From contig CBDCPI010000004.1 in the NCBI GenBank assembly GCA_965220245.1, positions 105,741 through 169,740 on the forward strand: a stretch of DNA of 64,000 nt, read 5' to 3'. Positions 25,944-35,006 of the stretch are shown here, piece by piece (the stretch's first letter is position 1; each line of letters starts with the position of its first letter). The position numbers were made by a program, and so were the translations under genes. Source of the DNA: CBDCPI01 sp965220245. GTDB taxonomy: Bacteria > Chloroflexota > Dehalococcoidia > Lucifugimonadales > UBA3495. The notes below the pieces were generated by a model, which was given only the letters and a program-made list of their open reading frames with translations, was not told the origin of the DNA and made no database searches.

Positions 25944-26903
25944 TTACGCGTAACGGATTCTAGGGTCCAGCCAAGCATAGAGAAGATCGATGACTAGATT
26001 GAGCACCAGGACCACAACCGTCACTACCATGACTATGGACTGTATCATGATGTAGTCCCGGTGGAAGATGCTGTCAATCAAAAGCTTACCCATTCCAGGG
26101 ACCAAAAAGATCGTTTCTATGAGTACGGTACCGGCGATTAGCCGCCCAAACTGCCACCCGGAAATGGTGAGCACGGGCAAGAAGGCGTTCTTGAGACCAT
26201 GACGGTAAATAACCACTCGCTCCGCCAAGCCCTTGGACCGAGCCGTGCGGATGTAGTCGTCCCGTAGAACCTCTAACATGGAAGATCGAGTCACCCGGGC
26301 TACGAGAGCCATATTATAGAAACCCAGGGCGATTGCGGGAAACACCATCTGCTGCAGGTTGGTCAAAGGGTCTTCCCACAGATTGACGTATCCCAGCTTC
26401 GGTAACCAACCGAAAAAACGCACCAAGAAATATACCATGAGGATTCCCACCCAAAAGTTAGGCAAGGCTATCCCCGAGATGGCTATAAATCTAGCGCAAT
26501 AGTCGCCTAAGGTATTCTGCTTTACCGCGGAATATATGCCCAAAGGCACCGCTGCCACCATGGCCATAAGCATAGCCAGGACCACCAGTTCGGCGGTAAT
26601 AGGGACCTTGGCAGCCAAATCCTCTGAGACTGGGGAGTCATAAAACAGGGAAAAGCCAAAATCCAAACGAAGCATACCCCATACCCAGTCTCCGTACTGG
26701 ACATAGAAGGGCCGGTCCGTTCCCAGATGCTCCCGTAGATCGTCGAGTTGTTGTTGAGTGAACTGCGCCTCGCCCGTATCTCCCATCAGGCGAAGGAGTG
26801 CCGGGTCTCCGGGGACGAGACGCATGAGGCCGAACACCATTACCGTAACCAGTAACAGCGTAGGGATAAACAGCATGACCCTTTTTAATATATAGGCTTG
26901 CAT
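25944..26903 (-). CDS. Peptide/solute ABC transporter permease, DppB type (operon 1)
   Basis: Partner of the DppC permease. The 319 residues have the typical N-terminal helix after RVMLFIPTLLLV, six membrane segments, SGIALPNFWVGILMVYF and the EAA loop TARSKGLAERVVIYRHGLKN. The start is ATG at 26903 with a GGCAGGA site. It follows the SBP gene after about 190 bases that hold a strong hairpin (27005-27076), a common way to keep SBP mRNA more abundant than permease mRNA. Confidence 0.92.
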   Translation of the reverse strand: MQAYILKRVMLFIPTLLLVTVMVFGLMRLVPGDPALLRLMGDTGEAQFTQQQLDDLREHLGTDRPFYVQYGDWVWGMLRLDFGFSLFYDSPVSEDLAAKVPITAELVVLAMLMAMVAAVPLGIYSAVKQNTLGDYCARFIAISGIALPNFWVGILMVYFLVRFFGWLPKLGYVNLWEDPLTNLQQMVFPAIALGFYNMALVARVTRSSMLEVLRDDYIRTARSKGLAERVVIYRHGLKNAFLPVLTISGWQFGRLIAGTVLIETIFLVPGMGKLLIDSIFHRDYIMIQSIVMVVTVVVLVLNLVIDLLYAWLDPRIRYA

Positions 26904-26941
26904 TCCTGCCCCGGATTAAACATCCTCTGAAACGGTAGTAA

Positions 26942-27076
26942 TGACCCCCTCAAAGTCTCTAGCGCTACCTCGGAGCAATTGAGTATGAAAGGGTCATTTT
27001 TCACGTTGGACGCACCACCAAATTCCCTCTCACGTGATGGGAAAAGGTGAGGGAGAATCCCTGGGTGCGTTCCAAC
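26942..27076 (-). promoter_or_regulatory. Strong stem-loop between SBP and permease genes (operon 1)
   Basis: GTTGGACGCACC at 27005-27016 pairs with GGGTGCGTTCCAAC ending at 27076, and within it TTCCCTCTCAC pairs with GTGAGGGAGAA, giving a long hairpin in the transcript. A smaller TGACCC/GGGTCA pair spans 26942-26996. Its position after the SBP gene suggests mRNA processing or partial termination; there is no clear U-run. Confidence 0.55.
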
Positions 27077-27091
27077 AGGCGCAGAGAACAG

Positions 27092-28834
27092 CTAACACGC
27101 CGGGTCGCACCAGATATGCTCATACTTTAGCTGAGAGAAGAGGTTCGGAGCAGTGTGATAATTCTGAATCTTCGTGTTTACCACCGAGTCCCTGAGGTTC
27201 CAGTAGAGGCCAACAAAGCCACCGGGGTCCTCAAACAGGAGGAAGTCCTCCATCTCCCGGATGATCGCAGCCCGCTTGGTACGGTCCAACTCCTGACTCT
27301 GTCGAGTATTTAGGTCCAAGAATTCCTGGGGCGGTTCCCAGCGGCTCCAGCCGGTTAAAATCCCTGCCGGAAGCCAAGAAACCGCGATTACGCCGTCCGG
27401 TTCCGCAATATTAGGCGCGAAGCCCTGAGGTGATATGTTAAAGTCCCCCTCGGCGTATCTGGCCAAGCCAGTGGGACTATCAATTGGCAGGATATTCAGG
27501 TCAATGTTCAAATGCTTTTTCAACTGCTCGGCCTCTAGCTGAGCTAGATCTATAAACTCCACCACCGACCTGGCCATCATATCCATTTTAAAACCGTCGG
27601 CCAAGCCAGCCTCGGCCATCAGGCTCTGGGCTAGGGCGATGTCGTCGGGGTGCTTCTTACCATCTTCAGTCACTCGAAAGCCGGGTATCTGCAGCAGCTC
27701 TTCCGGGGCCCTGCCAAACCAACTCCCGGGCGGCATTGGAGCGCCGAGATTCGCGTCCGGTCCGGCAAATGCATCACGAAAGAGAGGGCGATCCAAGACG
27801 ATACTGATGGCCCGCCTCACCTTGGGATTATCGAAAGGCTCTACCGACGTATTCATTATCAGCCCCAACTGACTGCCGTTGGGTATGAAGTGAACGTTGA
27901 GGTTGTCTGAACTGTCCACCAGGGTATGCACTTCTTCATTGCTTAACTGTGTAGCCGCCCAGGATGAGACCAGCAACTGCCCGGTCTTATAGTTGGCAAT
28001 CGCAGTTCCCTTGTCGGCGACGGTGAAGTGTACCATGCCATCGATGTAGGGGAGCCCTTCTTTCCAGTAGCTCGGATTCTTCTCCAACTCAATTGAGACG
28101 TCCTTAACCACTTTTCCTGGTGTGAACGGCCCTGAACCCATCTGGTTTTCCCACTTTTTCATATCTTTCCCCGATTCGAACCAGTGCTCGGGGATAATCT
28201 TGAACCAGTCGGTAGATATAGTAGGAATGAAGTCCGCCGCAGGGGCTATGGTCTTTATCTCTACGGTATACTCGTCGATCGCTCGGGTATTCCCAGGTTT
28301 GTAATACGCCTTTAGCCCCGCGAGCTGCCCCCTAAAGGCGTCCGGGTCCACCATGCTATCAAAGCTGTACACCACATCTCCGGCGGTGACCGGGGCGCCA
28401 TCCTGGAACACGGCATCTTTGTTGAGTTGGAAGGTCCAGGTTCTGCCATCCGCAGCCACCTCCCAACTCACGGCCAGATCACCTCTGATGTCGAAGAGGT
28501 CCTCAGTTTCGGGGTTATGCTCTAGGAGCTGATTGTAGATACCCGAGAAGTTCATGATATGGTTGGTGCCTTCGTAGGGCATCCAGTTGGGAGTTGGGAA
28601 GGCATAGCTGTGCATGTTCACCACGCCGCCAGCCATGGAGGCCATTTGGTCAGAGCCAGACTCGGGTTTGGCTGTTGGCTCAGACTCCGGGACTGGAGTA
28701 GCGGTTGGGGCGGTGGTAACAACGGGAACGGCGGTGGCCTCGGGTGAGCCGCCGCAAGCTATAGCGAACACTAGAGCCATTACCAAGGGAGTAATTATGA
28801 GAGCCACAGGGTTCCGGTGCCAAGGGTGCGTCAT
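27092..28834 (-). CDS. ABC transporter substrate-binding lipoprotein, family 5 (operon 1)
   Basis: Periplasmic-type binding protein (SBP_bac_5) for peptides or other small solutes. I start at the ATG at 28834, which has GGAGG six to seven bases upstream; the frame extends 13 codons further without support. The signal peptide ends in a relaxed lipobox, LVFAIACGGS, followed by a Thr/Pro/Ala-rich tether. LAVSWEVAADGRTWTFQLNK and DAVFQDGAPVTAGDVVYSFD are family blocks. The signal region closely resembles that of the SBP at 32942-34828, while the mature parts differ strongly. Confidence 0.92.
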   Translation of the reverse strand: MTHPWHRNPVALIITPLVMALVFAIACGGSPEATAVPVVTTAPTATPVPESEPTAKPESGSDQMASMAGGVVNMHSYAFPTPNWMPYEGTNHIMNFSGIYNQLLEHNPETEDLFDIRGDLAVSWEVAADGRTWTFQLNKDAVFQDGAPVTAGDVVYSFDSMVDPDAFRGQLAGLKAYYKPGNTRAIDEYTVEIKTIAPAADFIPTISTDWFKIIPEHWFESGKDMKKWENQMGSGPFTPGKVVKDVSIELEKNPSYWKEGLPYIDGMVHFTVADKGTAIANYKTGQLLVSSWAATQLSNEEVHTLVDSSDNLNVHFIPNGSQLGLIMNTSVEPFDNPKVRRAISIVLDRPLFRDAFAGPDANLGAPMPPGSWFGRAPEELLQIPGFRVTEDGKKHPDDIALAQSLMAEAGLADGFKMDMMARSVVEFIDLAQLEAEQLKKHLNIDLNILPIDSPTGLARYAEGDFNISPQGFAPNIAEPDGVIAVSWLPAGILTGWSRWEPPQEFLDLNTRQSQELDRTKRAAIIREMEDFLLFEDPGGFVGLYWNLRDSVVNTKIQNYHTAPNLFSQLKYEHIWCDPAC

Positions 28835-29014
28835 AGGGGCCTCCAGCGTTGAATATTGGCTTTCCAGGCGCATCGGTTACTCTAATTCGCAATATTACGG
28901 AAAGCGTTTTTCCAGCAGCGACATTTGCAGTATGTCGTGAATAATGCAATGTTATGCATAAAATATATTTGCGAATAACGTCGTTAGGCCGAGATTTAAC
29001 CACCCGCAGATTTA

Positions 29015-29147
29015 GACTGCCCAAGGTATATACTAACGACTGTCGTAATGTCAAGCTAATTCTATATGATGGCATCTGATGGCGTCGTAAGTGGCAACCC
29101 CTTACTCTCATCAGACTGGCGCGGTCCATTCAAATCATCCGGGGCGC
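29015..29147 (-). promoter_or_regulatory. Duplicated upstream segment with promoter and spacer palindrome (operon 1)
   Basis: On the minus strand a perfect TTGACA (29049-29054) is followed after 16 bases by TATATA (29027-29032). The spacer is almost filled by the palindrome TAACGACTGTCGTAA (29034-29048 on the plus strand). The whole segment recurs at 35007-35128 ahead of the second SBP gene with a small deletion. The leader to the ATG is about 185 bases. A repressor binding in the spacer is a reasonable inference. Confidence 0.72.
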
Positions 29148-29193
29148 GCCGGGCGCGGCAACTGGGGTAGCTCCGCATCGCTATAGTGGAGTG

Positions 29194-29907
29194 TTAGCTC
29201 CTCTCTCGTTGCTGGCGATGCAGTTCTGCTTCTAGCTGGCGTATTCTGGCTTCGGCCGCTTCTCGGGCAGTTTGCTCTTGTTTCAAGTTGCGGAGGTAGA
29301 GGCCAGTCTCGTGGTTGTAGAATACGAGCATCCCATCTCGCCAGCACAGACTCAGGCGTAATGCCGGGCTGTATCCCTTGAGGATGCCGTCGGATTCAGT
29401 GGTCAGTTCTATGGATTGGTAAATCCCGTCTTCCAACCGATCTCCGGCCAACGGACGTTCGTAGAGTTCGCCGCCGGTGCGGTCAAAACGCCAGTATTCG
29501 GGAATGCCGATCTCGGCATAGAGCCGGCGCTTGGTGGTGAGGTCATGTCGCGCCGTGCTCTCCGAGGCGATTTCCAGTACGAAGTCGGGGGGCTTGCCTA
29601 CTTCCCAGGGCAGATAAATTCTTCTTTGCTCGATGGCTGGAGCGTCGACGCCGAAAGCGAAGTAGAAGTCGGGTGCTACTCGGGTATTCAGGTTGGCGGG
29701 GTCGTAGCAGATGAAAGTATTGCTGCTTCGGAAGACCTCTTCGGGTGGGTAGAGGGTGGTCAGATGGGTGTCTAGAATATGGAGAATTTCTTTGAGGACC
29801 GGGTATTGAAACATGGCGTCCGGCAGTGGTTCAGGGTTGTCTGGATTGAAGGACAGGTTGTCGTAGTCGATGATGGAGTTGACGTTGTAGGCGAGTTTAG
29901 TGGTCAT
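29194..29907 (-). CDS. Uma2 family (DUF820) restriction-endonuclease-fold protein
   Basis: A PD-(D/E)xK nuclease-fold protein of unknown role, a family expanded in Cyanobacteria and Chloroflexota. The active-site residues are visible in VAPDFYFAFG and PPDFVLEIASEST, followed by KRRLYAEIGIPEYWRFD. The length is 237; residues about 205-237 form a charged coiled-coil tail rich in Glu, Ala and Arg. It sits in the accessory patch between the two transporter operons. Confidence 0.86.
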   Translation of the reverse strand: MTTKLAYNVNSIIDYDNLSFNPDNPEPLPDAMFQYPVLKEILHILDTHLTTLYPPEEVFRSSNTFICYDPANLNTRVAPDFYFAFGVDAPAIEQRRIYLPWEVGKPPDFVLEIASESTARHDLTTKRRLYAEIGIPEYWRFDRTGGELYERPLAGDRLEDGIYQSIELTTESDGILKGYSPALRLSLCWRDGMLVFYNHETGLYLRNLKQEQTAREAAEARIRQLEAELHRQQRERS

Positions 29908-29962
29908 TCTGGGCCTCTGAGGGGTGTTGAGTTTTGCCCGGTTGGGTTGGTACCGACAGCGA

Positions 29963-30138
29963 TCAAGCTTTGCGCACGCCTTCGGCGATAGCGCGTTCCA
30001 TGTCTTCTAGTGTCGCCGCCGGGCCGTCATGCCGCAGTAGGCCAAACAGTCGGCCTATGGGGCGCACCGGCATAACCCGGACTTCACCGTCCTGTATGAT
30101 GTACGGTACCCGGTCCCCGGCCTGCACCAAGGTCTTTC
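29963..30138 (-). pseudogene. Truncated AbrB/MazE-like antitoxin, cut by a repeat element
   Basis: An open stretch of about 57 codons before the stop at 29965-29963 encodes a C-terminal antitoxin-like piece: VQAGDRVPYIIQDGEVRVMP, then RPIGRLFGLLRHDG and LEDMERAIAEGVRKA. The N-terminal half of the swapped-hairpin AbrB domain is missing. The frame meets a stop (TGA) exactly where the repeat element at 30129-30262 begins, so insertion or rearrangement of that element probably removed the 5' end. No toxin gene is next to it. Confidence 0.6.
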
Positions 30139-30262
30139 AATTGTCATTCTGAAGGAGCGGAGCGACTGAAGAATCTAAAGTCCTTGTCCAGAACCAACCT
30201 TCGGTTGCCGGAGGAATTTTAGACCCCTCACTCCGTTCGGGGTGACAATTAAAAGGCCCCAG
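30129..30262. repeat. Small inverted-repeat element, GCAGGG-CTTTTCAT family
   Basis: The ends GGTCTTTCAATTGTCATTCT (left) and GTGACAATTAAAAGGCC (right) are inverted copies. The body (AGCGGAGCGACTGAAGAATC and CCCTCACTCCGTTCGGGGTG) is almost identical to that at 9437-9603. It adjoins a truncated antitoxin gene. Confidence 0.7.
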
Positions 30263-30265
30263 AGT

Positions 30266-30622
30266 TTATCCAGTGGGTGTGGACGGGAGAAGTTTTAGGA
30301 TTGCAATTACGGTCCCTGCTACGGTTATGCCGGTTCCCATTAGGAGTCCTGTCATCCATCTCATCTGTTTTGTGAGTTGTTCGTTGAGTGATGTTGTGAG
30401 GTCAGTGATCTGCTTGCTGAACATCGTTGTCAACCTGCCCTCTGTTCCGGCAAGCCTTTCTATCAGTTCTGACTTCAGCATGTTAAGGTCTGCCTTCGTT
30501 GCCACCCCGTCCGTTAGTCCTTGATGTATTGTCGAGACAATGGCCTCGGCTTGTTCTTGCTCGAATCCTGCCTCTTTAAGGCTCTGGGTTGCCCGGAGGG
30601 TGTCAAAGAGGGGCGTTGTCAT
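30266..30622 (-). CDS. Small coiled-coil protein with C-terminal membrane helix (DUF1640-like)
   Basis: Function unknown. The 118 residues begin with a soluble helical part (FDTLRATQSLKEAGFEQEQA), then a predicted coiled coil (DLNMLKSELIERLAGTEGRL) and a single hydrophobic helix near residues 92-112. This layout is like the DUF1640/CCDC90 group. A similar but shorter protein is encoded at 49345-49503. Start is ATG at 30622. Confidence 0.7.
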   Translation of the reverse strand: MTTPLFDTLRATQSLKEAGFEQEQAEAIVSTIHQGLTDGVATKADLNMLKSELIERLAGTEGRLTTMFSKQITDLTTSLNEQLTKQMRWMTGLLMGTGITVAGTVIAILKLLPSTPTG

Positions 30623-30715
30623 GTTTTCACCGTTTTGGCTTCAGGTGACGGGACCAACTTGCGGGAGGGGACCTTTCCTCTTGAAGCGCCGAAGGTCTAC
30701 GCTTCGTCCCCTTCC

Positions 30716-31621
30716 CTACGTTCGGCCGCGTAACCTTGGGTCCAGCACGTCTCGCAAGGAGTCGCCCAGGACGGCGAAGGAGAAGACCGCCAGGGTGATG
30801 AACACCCCCGGTATTATGGCCACGTGGGGAGCGAACATGAGCAGGGACAGAGCGTTGGAGAGCATCTCCCCCCAAGTGGGAGTGGGGGGTGGTATGCTTA
30901 GCCCCAGAAAGCCCAGGCCAGCTTCCGTGATGATGGCCACGCCGATGAGCCCCGTAGCCAGCACGACGTAAGGAGCGAAGCAGCCCGGTGCGACATGGCG
31001 AATCATGATGCGAAGATCCCCGGCGCCGATAGCCCGAGCTGCTTCTACGTATTGGGACTCCTTGATTACCAGGGTGCTGGCCCGCACCACTCTGGCGCCA
31101 AAGGGTATGAAGCCCACGGAGATGGCCACAATTATGTTGGTCAAGGAGCGGTCCAGGGCTGCCAGCAACGCCAGGGCCAGGATGAGGATAGGGAATGCCA
31201 TCAGGATGTCCACAATGCGCTGGACGATGGCGTCCGTTTTTCCGCCCCAGTAGCCGCTAGCCAGCCCCATTATAGCCCCCACCAGAGTACCGGCTGTAGC
31301 GGCTGCAACCCCTACTACGAGGGATATCCAAGCACCGTGGAGCAGCCGGCTGAGCACATCTCTCCCTAGCTGGTCGGTACCCAGCAGGTTACCACTCCAC
31401 GATGGCGTGCCATATTTTGGGGCGACGCCGATTTCTTCGGGGTCGTAAGGGGCAACATGAGGTCCAATGATAGCCATAAGGACCAGGGCCAGGACTATGG
31501 CCGCGCCCACGGCTCCCAGAGGTGCCCGTCTGGAGAAGTGGGCGATTCCTCTCAAAGGTCTGGACCAAGTACTGGGACCAATACCTCGCACGGGGAAGGT
31601 TGCCGGGGCTGTACCAGCCAT
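30716..31621 (-). CDS. Peptide/solute ABC transporter permease, DppC type (operon 2)
   Basis: Inner-membrane permease with the same layout as its operon 1 counterpart: LLGTDQLGRDVLSRLLHGAW, about six membrane helices and the EAA loop AARAIGAGDLRIMIRHVAPG. I choose the ATG at 31621, with AAGGAG seven bases upstream; a GTG at 31636 in the same frame is possible and lies 3 bases after the DppB stop. Sequence divergence from the operon 1 permease is large, so this is not a recent copy. Confidence 0.92.
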   Translation of the reverse strand: MAGTAPATFPVRGIGPSTWSRPLRGIAHFSRRAPLGAVGAAIVLALVLMAIIGPHVAPYDPEEIGVAPKYGTPSWSGNLLGTDQLGRDVLSRLLHGAWISLVVGVAAATAGTLVGAIMGLASGYWGGKTDAIVQRIVDILMAFPILILALALLAALDRSLTNIIVAISVGFIPFGARVVRASTLVIKESQYVEAARAIGAGDLRIMIRHVAPGCFAPYVVLATGLIGVAIITEAGLGFLGLSIPPPTPTWGEMLSNALSLLMFAPHVAIIPGVFITLAVFSFAVLGDSLRDVLDPRLRGRT

Positions 31622-31639
31622 TAACTTCTCCTTCACTCG

Positions 31640-32590
31640 TTACTGGTAGCGGATTCGAGGGTCCAGCCAAGCATATAATATATCCGTAGCCAGGTTCGCA
31701 ACAATTACGATGCCAGCGAAGATGAAGATCATCGTCTGTACCAAGGGGTAGTCGCGGTTAAACACTCCGTTCACCAGCAGCGTTCCCCAACCCGCCAGGT
31801 TGAATACCTTCTCAGTTAGCACCACCCCACCCAGCAGGGCAACAAACAGCAGGCCCCCTATAGTAATGATGGGTATGATCGCATTCCGCAGCCCGTGTCG
31901 GATCACCACCACCCTTTCCCGAAGCCCTTTGGCCCGGGCCGTCCTCATGTAGTCCTCGAACATTACCTCGAGAAGGGAGGAGCGGGTCATCCGGGCCATA
32001 AAGGCCACCAGAAAATAGGCCAGGGTAACTGATGGCCACACCATCAGTTTAAAATTCGCCCAGGGGTCCTCGAAGGGGCTGACCCATCCCAGTTCCGGCG
32101 TCCAAGAGAACCACCGCACCAGGATCAGCATAATCATCATGCCCAGCCAGAATACTGGCAGGGAGAGGCCAACGATGCTGAAGACCCTAGCCCCGTAATC
32201 CACCCAGGTGTTGTGGCGAACGGCGCTGATGGTGCCCAGGGGCACGGCCAGCAGCACTGATATGATCATAGTGTAAACGGCCAGGTTGAGGGTTACTGGG
32301 AAGTGTTCCGCGATGAGGTCCTTGATGGGGGTGCCGATCATGAATATCGAATTGCCTAGGTCGCCGAAGGTAACCATGTCCCTGACCCAACGCCCGTATC
32401 TCTCATACCAGGGGTCGTTTAACCCTAGCTGCTCCCGCATTATCGCTACTGTCTCGGAGTTGGCGCCCTCGCCCAGGATGGCGATGGCCACATCTCCTGG
32501 CATCACTGCCATGATGAAGAATATAATAAGCGACACTCCTACCAGTGTAGGAATCGCCAGGAGTAAGCGCCGAGCGATATAATTCTTCAT
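31640..32590 (-). CDS. Peptide/solute ABC transporter permease, DppB type (operon 2)
   Basis: Permease of 316 residues with N-terminal RRLLLAIPTLVGVSLIIFFI, VGLSLPVFWLGMMIMLIL and the EAA loop TARAKGLRERVVVIRHGLRN. It is coupled to DppC (3-18 base gap) and separated from its SBP gene by about 350 bases that contain a large palindrome. Start is ATG at 32590. Substrate unknown. Confidence 0.92.
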   Translation of the reverse strand: MKNYIARRLLLAIPTLVGVSLIIFFIMAVMPGDVAIAILGEGANSETVAIMREQLGLNDPWYERYGRWVRDMVTFGDLGNSIFMIGTPIKDLIAEHFPVTLNLAVYTMIISVLLAVPLGTISAVRHNTWVDYGARVFSIVGLSLPVFWLGMMIMLILVRWFSWTPELGWVSPFEDPWANFKLMVWPSVTLAYFLVAFMARMTRSSLLEVMFEDYMRTARAKGLRERVVVIRHGLRNAIIPIITIGGLLFVALLGGVVLTEKVFNLAGWGTLLVNGVFNRDYPLVQTMIFIFAGIVIVANLATDILYAWLDPRIRYQ

Positions 32591-32764
32591 CTCATTTCAG
32601 GTCCTCAGCTTTCAGCTCCCCGCTACACCCTTCCGAGGGCTCCAGAATCTGTTTTCTGAGCTCCCGGCATGGGTCGATTGTTCATTCTTAATTTCACCTC
32701 TTATGAGCGGGCTCCCCCTTACCCACTGCCCAGAGTCAGGGGAACAGCCAAGACCACTAAACAC

Positions 32765-32871
32765 CTATCTCAAAACCCTTCTGTCACGCTGAGAGAGCGG
32801 AGCGACCGAAGCATCTCCGAAGCGAGGAGGAGACCCTTCGCTCCACTCTCTCAGCGTGACAATTGAGATAG
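32765..32871. repeat. Large palindrome between SBP and permease genes (operon 2)
   Basis: Outer arms CTATCTCAA and TTGAGATAG enclose inner arms of 23 bases (TGTCACGCTGAGAGAGCGGA and its near-perfect complement ending at 32861). The body AGCGGAGCGACCGAAGCATC resembles the dispersed repeat family. In the transcript it forms a very stable hairpin just after the SBP gene, the same position as the unrelated hairpin in operon 1. Confidence 0.65.
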
Positions 32872-32941
32872 ATTGTGATCACCTATTTACGAACCTTGAT
32901 GTGTTCCTGATTCATGCTCCGCAGGGTGTCCCTAACCATAT

Positions 32942-34828
32942 TTACCTGGAGGTGGGTAAGTCCGGGAAGTCCAGCCAGACATACTTCATCCTGGCGTTAG
33001 CGCTGCGTAGATTGGGGGTTATAACTATGCCCTTCACAAAATCCCACATGATGTGGTGGCTGTCAAACCAGTGGAGGACCAGATAGGAGGCGTCGTTCAT
33101 CGCGATTTTGTCCATCTCCCACACCAGGTCCCGGCGTTTCTCGAAATCGGACTCGAAAGCCTGTTGCTGGTAAAGCGCGTCCAGCTCGGGTATGGACCGC
33201 TTCTGGTACCACCGGCCCCCGCCGGTGACGAACAACTGGCCGAAAGTATCTATAGGGTCGTCGAAGTCCAGGCCGGCGCCCAAGGTGGAGACTAAAAAGT
33301 CGCCGGAGACCTCATTCCCCCGGTGCTGCACAACATCCATGGCGTCTATTTCGACGTTGACGTCTATCTTCTTGAGCAACTGCTGTATCACCTGGGCGTT
33401 CTCCAAAATTACCTTGAGGTTGCTGGAGGTCTGCAGCTGTATCTTGCTCCAGTCGATCTCCCCTTTCTCTGCCTCGTAATCGGCCAGGAGCTCTTTGGCG
33501 TGGGTTATACGCTTATCCATGTCGGGACCGTAGCCGATGAGCTGCTCCTGAACCTCCCTGGGCAGGGCCCAAGGGCCCATAGGGAAGTTGCCGGTCCCCA
33601 CTGCGCCCGTCGTAGGGCCCAACTCGCCAATATCTTCGCGGCGAATCCCCTCGCTGATGGCCTGGCGCACTCTCAGGTCGTCGAAGGGGGGCTTGGTGCT
33701 GTTCATGACGACGTGGGCGAGGGTCAGTCCGGTGATAGTGGTATAGACCAGGCCGGGTTCATCCGCCGCCATGGATAGGGCCAGATCCTCGTCCAAAATC
33801 GCGGAGCCAACTGCGTCGGGCCAGTAGACACGTTGGGTCAGGATCGAGGCCGCCATAGTCTGGATATCAGTGATTATGTGGTAGTCAAACTCGTCCAGGT
33901 AGGGCAACTCCGGCTCGAAGTAGTCCTGGTTCCGCTCGTACTCCCAGAGAAGGGTACTGGGGTCCTTCTTCAGCTTGAAAGCTCCGGTGCCAATCACTGT
34001 GGTCTTCAAGGCGTTCACCGGGTCCACCTCGGAAATGTGCTTGGGTATGATAGCGTTGTGCCCGCTGGCGAAGAGGGGCACCAGCAGTCCGGAGGCCCCT
34101 TTGCCATTAACCACAACTGTATTGGGGTCGGGAGCGTCGACGCTCTCGATGATAGCCTTAAACACGGGCCCACGGGGGCTTACCATCCCCTCGGGTGGGT
34201 TCATAATGCGATCTATGGTGTACTTAACATCCGCCGAGGAGAAGGGTACGCCGTCATGCCACCTCACCCCCTCGGCGAGGTGGAAGATGACCTTGGTGCC
34301 GCCCTCAGCGAACTCCCAGGTGCGGGCTAGGTCCGGGATGACTTCCTGGGCCAAGGGGTCGTAAGGGTTGGTGGATACCAGGCCGTTGTAGGCTGGGGCG
34401 GTAACAGCGTAAACGCCCAGACGGGAGGTTTGGTGCATGTCATAGAAGGGAATGGTCTCAAAGCCGGCGTGGAGGAATTTGCCTCCGTATCTGGGAGCCT
34501 CACCATTGGCCTGAGCCAGCCCCAGTGGTCCTCCCTCCATCAGTTGCTTAGCGGCCTCGGTATATTGGGTCTGTTGAGGTGCTGCGGTGGGAATCGGCAC
34601 CTGCGTAGTACCAGGCTCTGCAGTCGCGGTTGGTTTTGCAGCCTCTGGCTCGGCGGTAGCTTCTGATGCAACCGTAGTTTCTGGTGCAGGCATAGCCGTC
34701 GGACCAGTGGTAGCAGCGGGAATAGGTGTGGCCTCCGGGGTGCCGCCGCAAGCTACGGCGAACAATAGGGCCATTACCAAGGGAGTAAGTATGAGATTCA
34801 CCAAGCTTCTAGGCCAACGGTGCGTCAT
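32942..34828 (-). CDS. ABC transporter substrate-binding lipoprotein, family 5 (operon 2)
   Basis: SBP_bac_5 binding protein of 628 residues from the ATG at 34828, which has GGAGG six bases upstream. The signal peptide ends in LLFAVACGGT, then a long Ala/Thr/Pro/Glu-rich tether of about 80 residues precedes the binding domain (YDPLAQEVIPDLARTWEF, VRWHDGVPFSSADVKYTIDR). Its promoter and signal region closely match those of the SBP at 27092-28834, but the mature domain does not, which points to different substrates. Confidence 0.92.
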   Translation of the reverse strand: MTHRWPRSLVNLILTPLVMALLFAVACGGTPEATPIPAATTGPTAMPAPETTVASEATAEPEAAKPTATAEPGTTQVPIPTAAPQQTQYTEAAKQLMEGGPLGLAQANGEAPRYGGKFLHAGFETIPFYDMHQTSRLGVYAVTAPAYNGLVSTNPYDPLAQEVIPDLARTWEFAEGGTKVIFHLAEGVRWHDGVPFSSADVKYTIDRIMNPPEGMVSPRGPVFKAIIESVDAPDPNTVVVNGKGASGLLVPLFASGHNAIIPKHISEVDPVNALKTTVIGTGAFKLKKDPSTLLWEYERNQDYFEPELPYLDEFDYHIITDIQTMAASILTQRVYWPDAVGSAILDEDLALSMAADEPGLVYTTITGLTLAHVVMNSTKPPFDDLRVRQAISEGIRREDIGELGPTTGAVGTGNFPMGPWALPREVQEQLIGYGPDMDKRITHAKELLADYEAEKGEIDWSKIQLQTSSNLKVILENAQVIQQLLKKIDVNVEIDAMDVVQHRGNEVSGDFLVSTLGAGLDFDDPIDTFGQLFVTGGGRWYQKRSIPELDALYQQQAFESDFEKRRDLVWEMDKIAMNDASYLVLHWFDSHHIMWDFVKGIVITPNLRSANARMKYVWLDFPDLPTSR

Positions 34829-35006
34829 GCGGGCCTCCGGCGTTGAATATAGGCTTTCTCGGGTCAAAGGCGGCTCAAATCCGTATTTTACATAAAAATG
34901 TTGGAGTGTCGTATTTGTTTACGTATTTCGGAGTATTGTCTACGATTAGCGTGAATCCGATACAAGAATCCCAGCATTAGTTAACTTTGTGACCACTAGA
35001 GAGGTG

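Noticed and set aside
29194..30622. The patch between transporter operons as a prophage or integrative element
   Set aside because: No integrase, att-like repeats or phage genes; only small accessory genes and repeats are seen.
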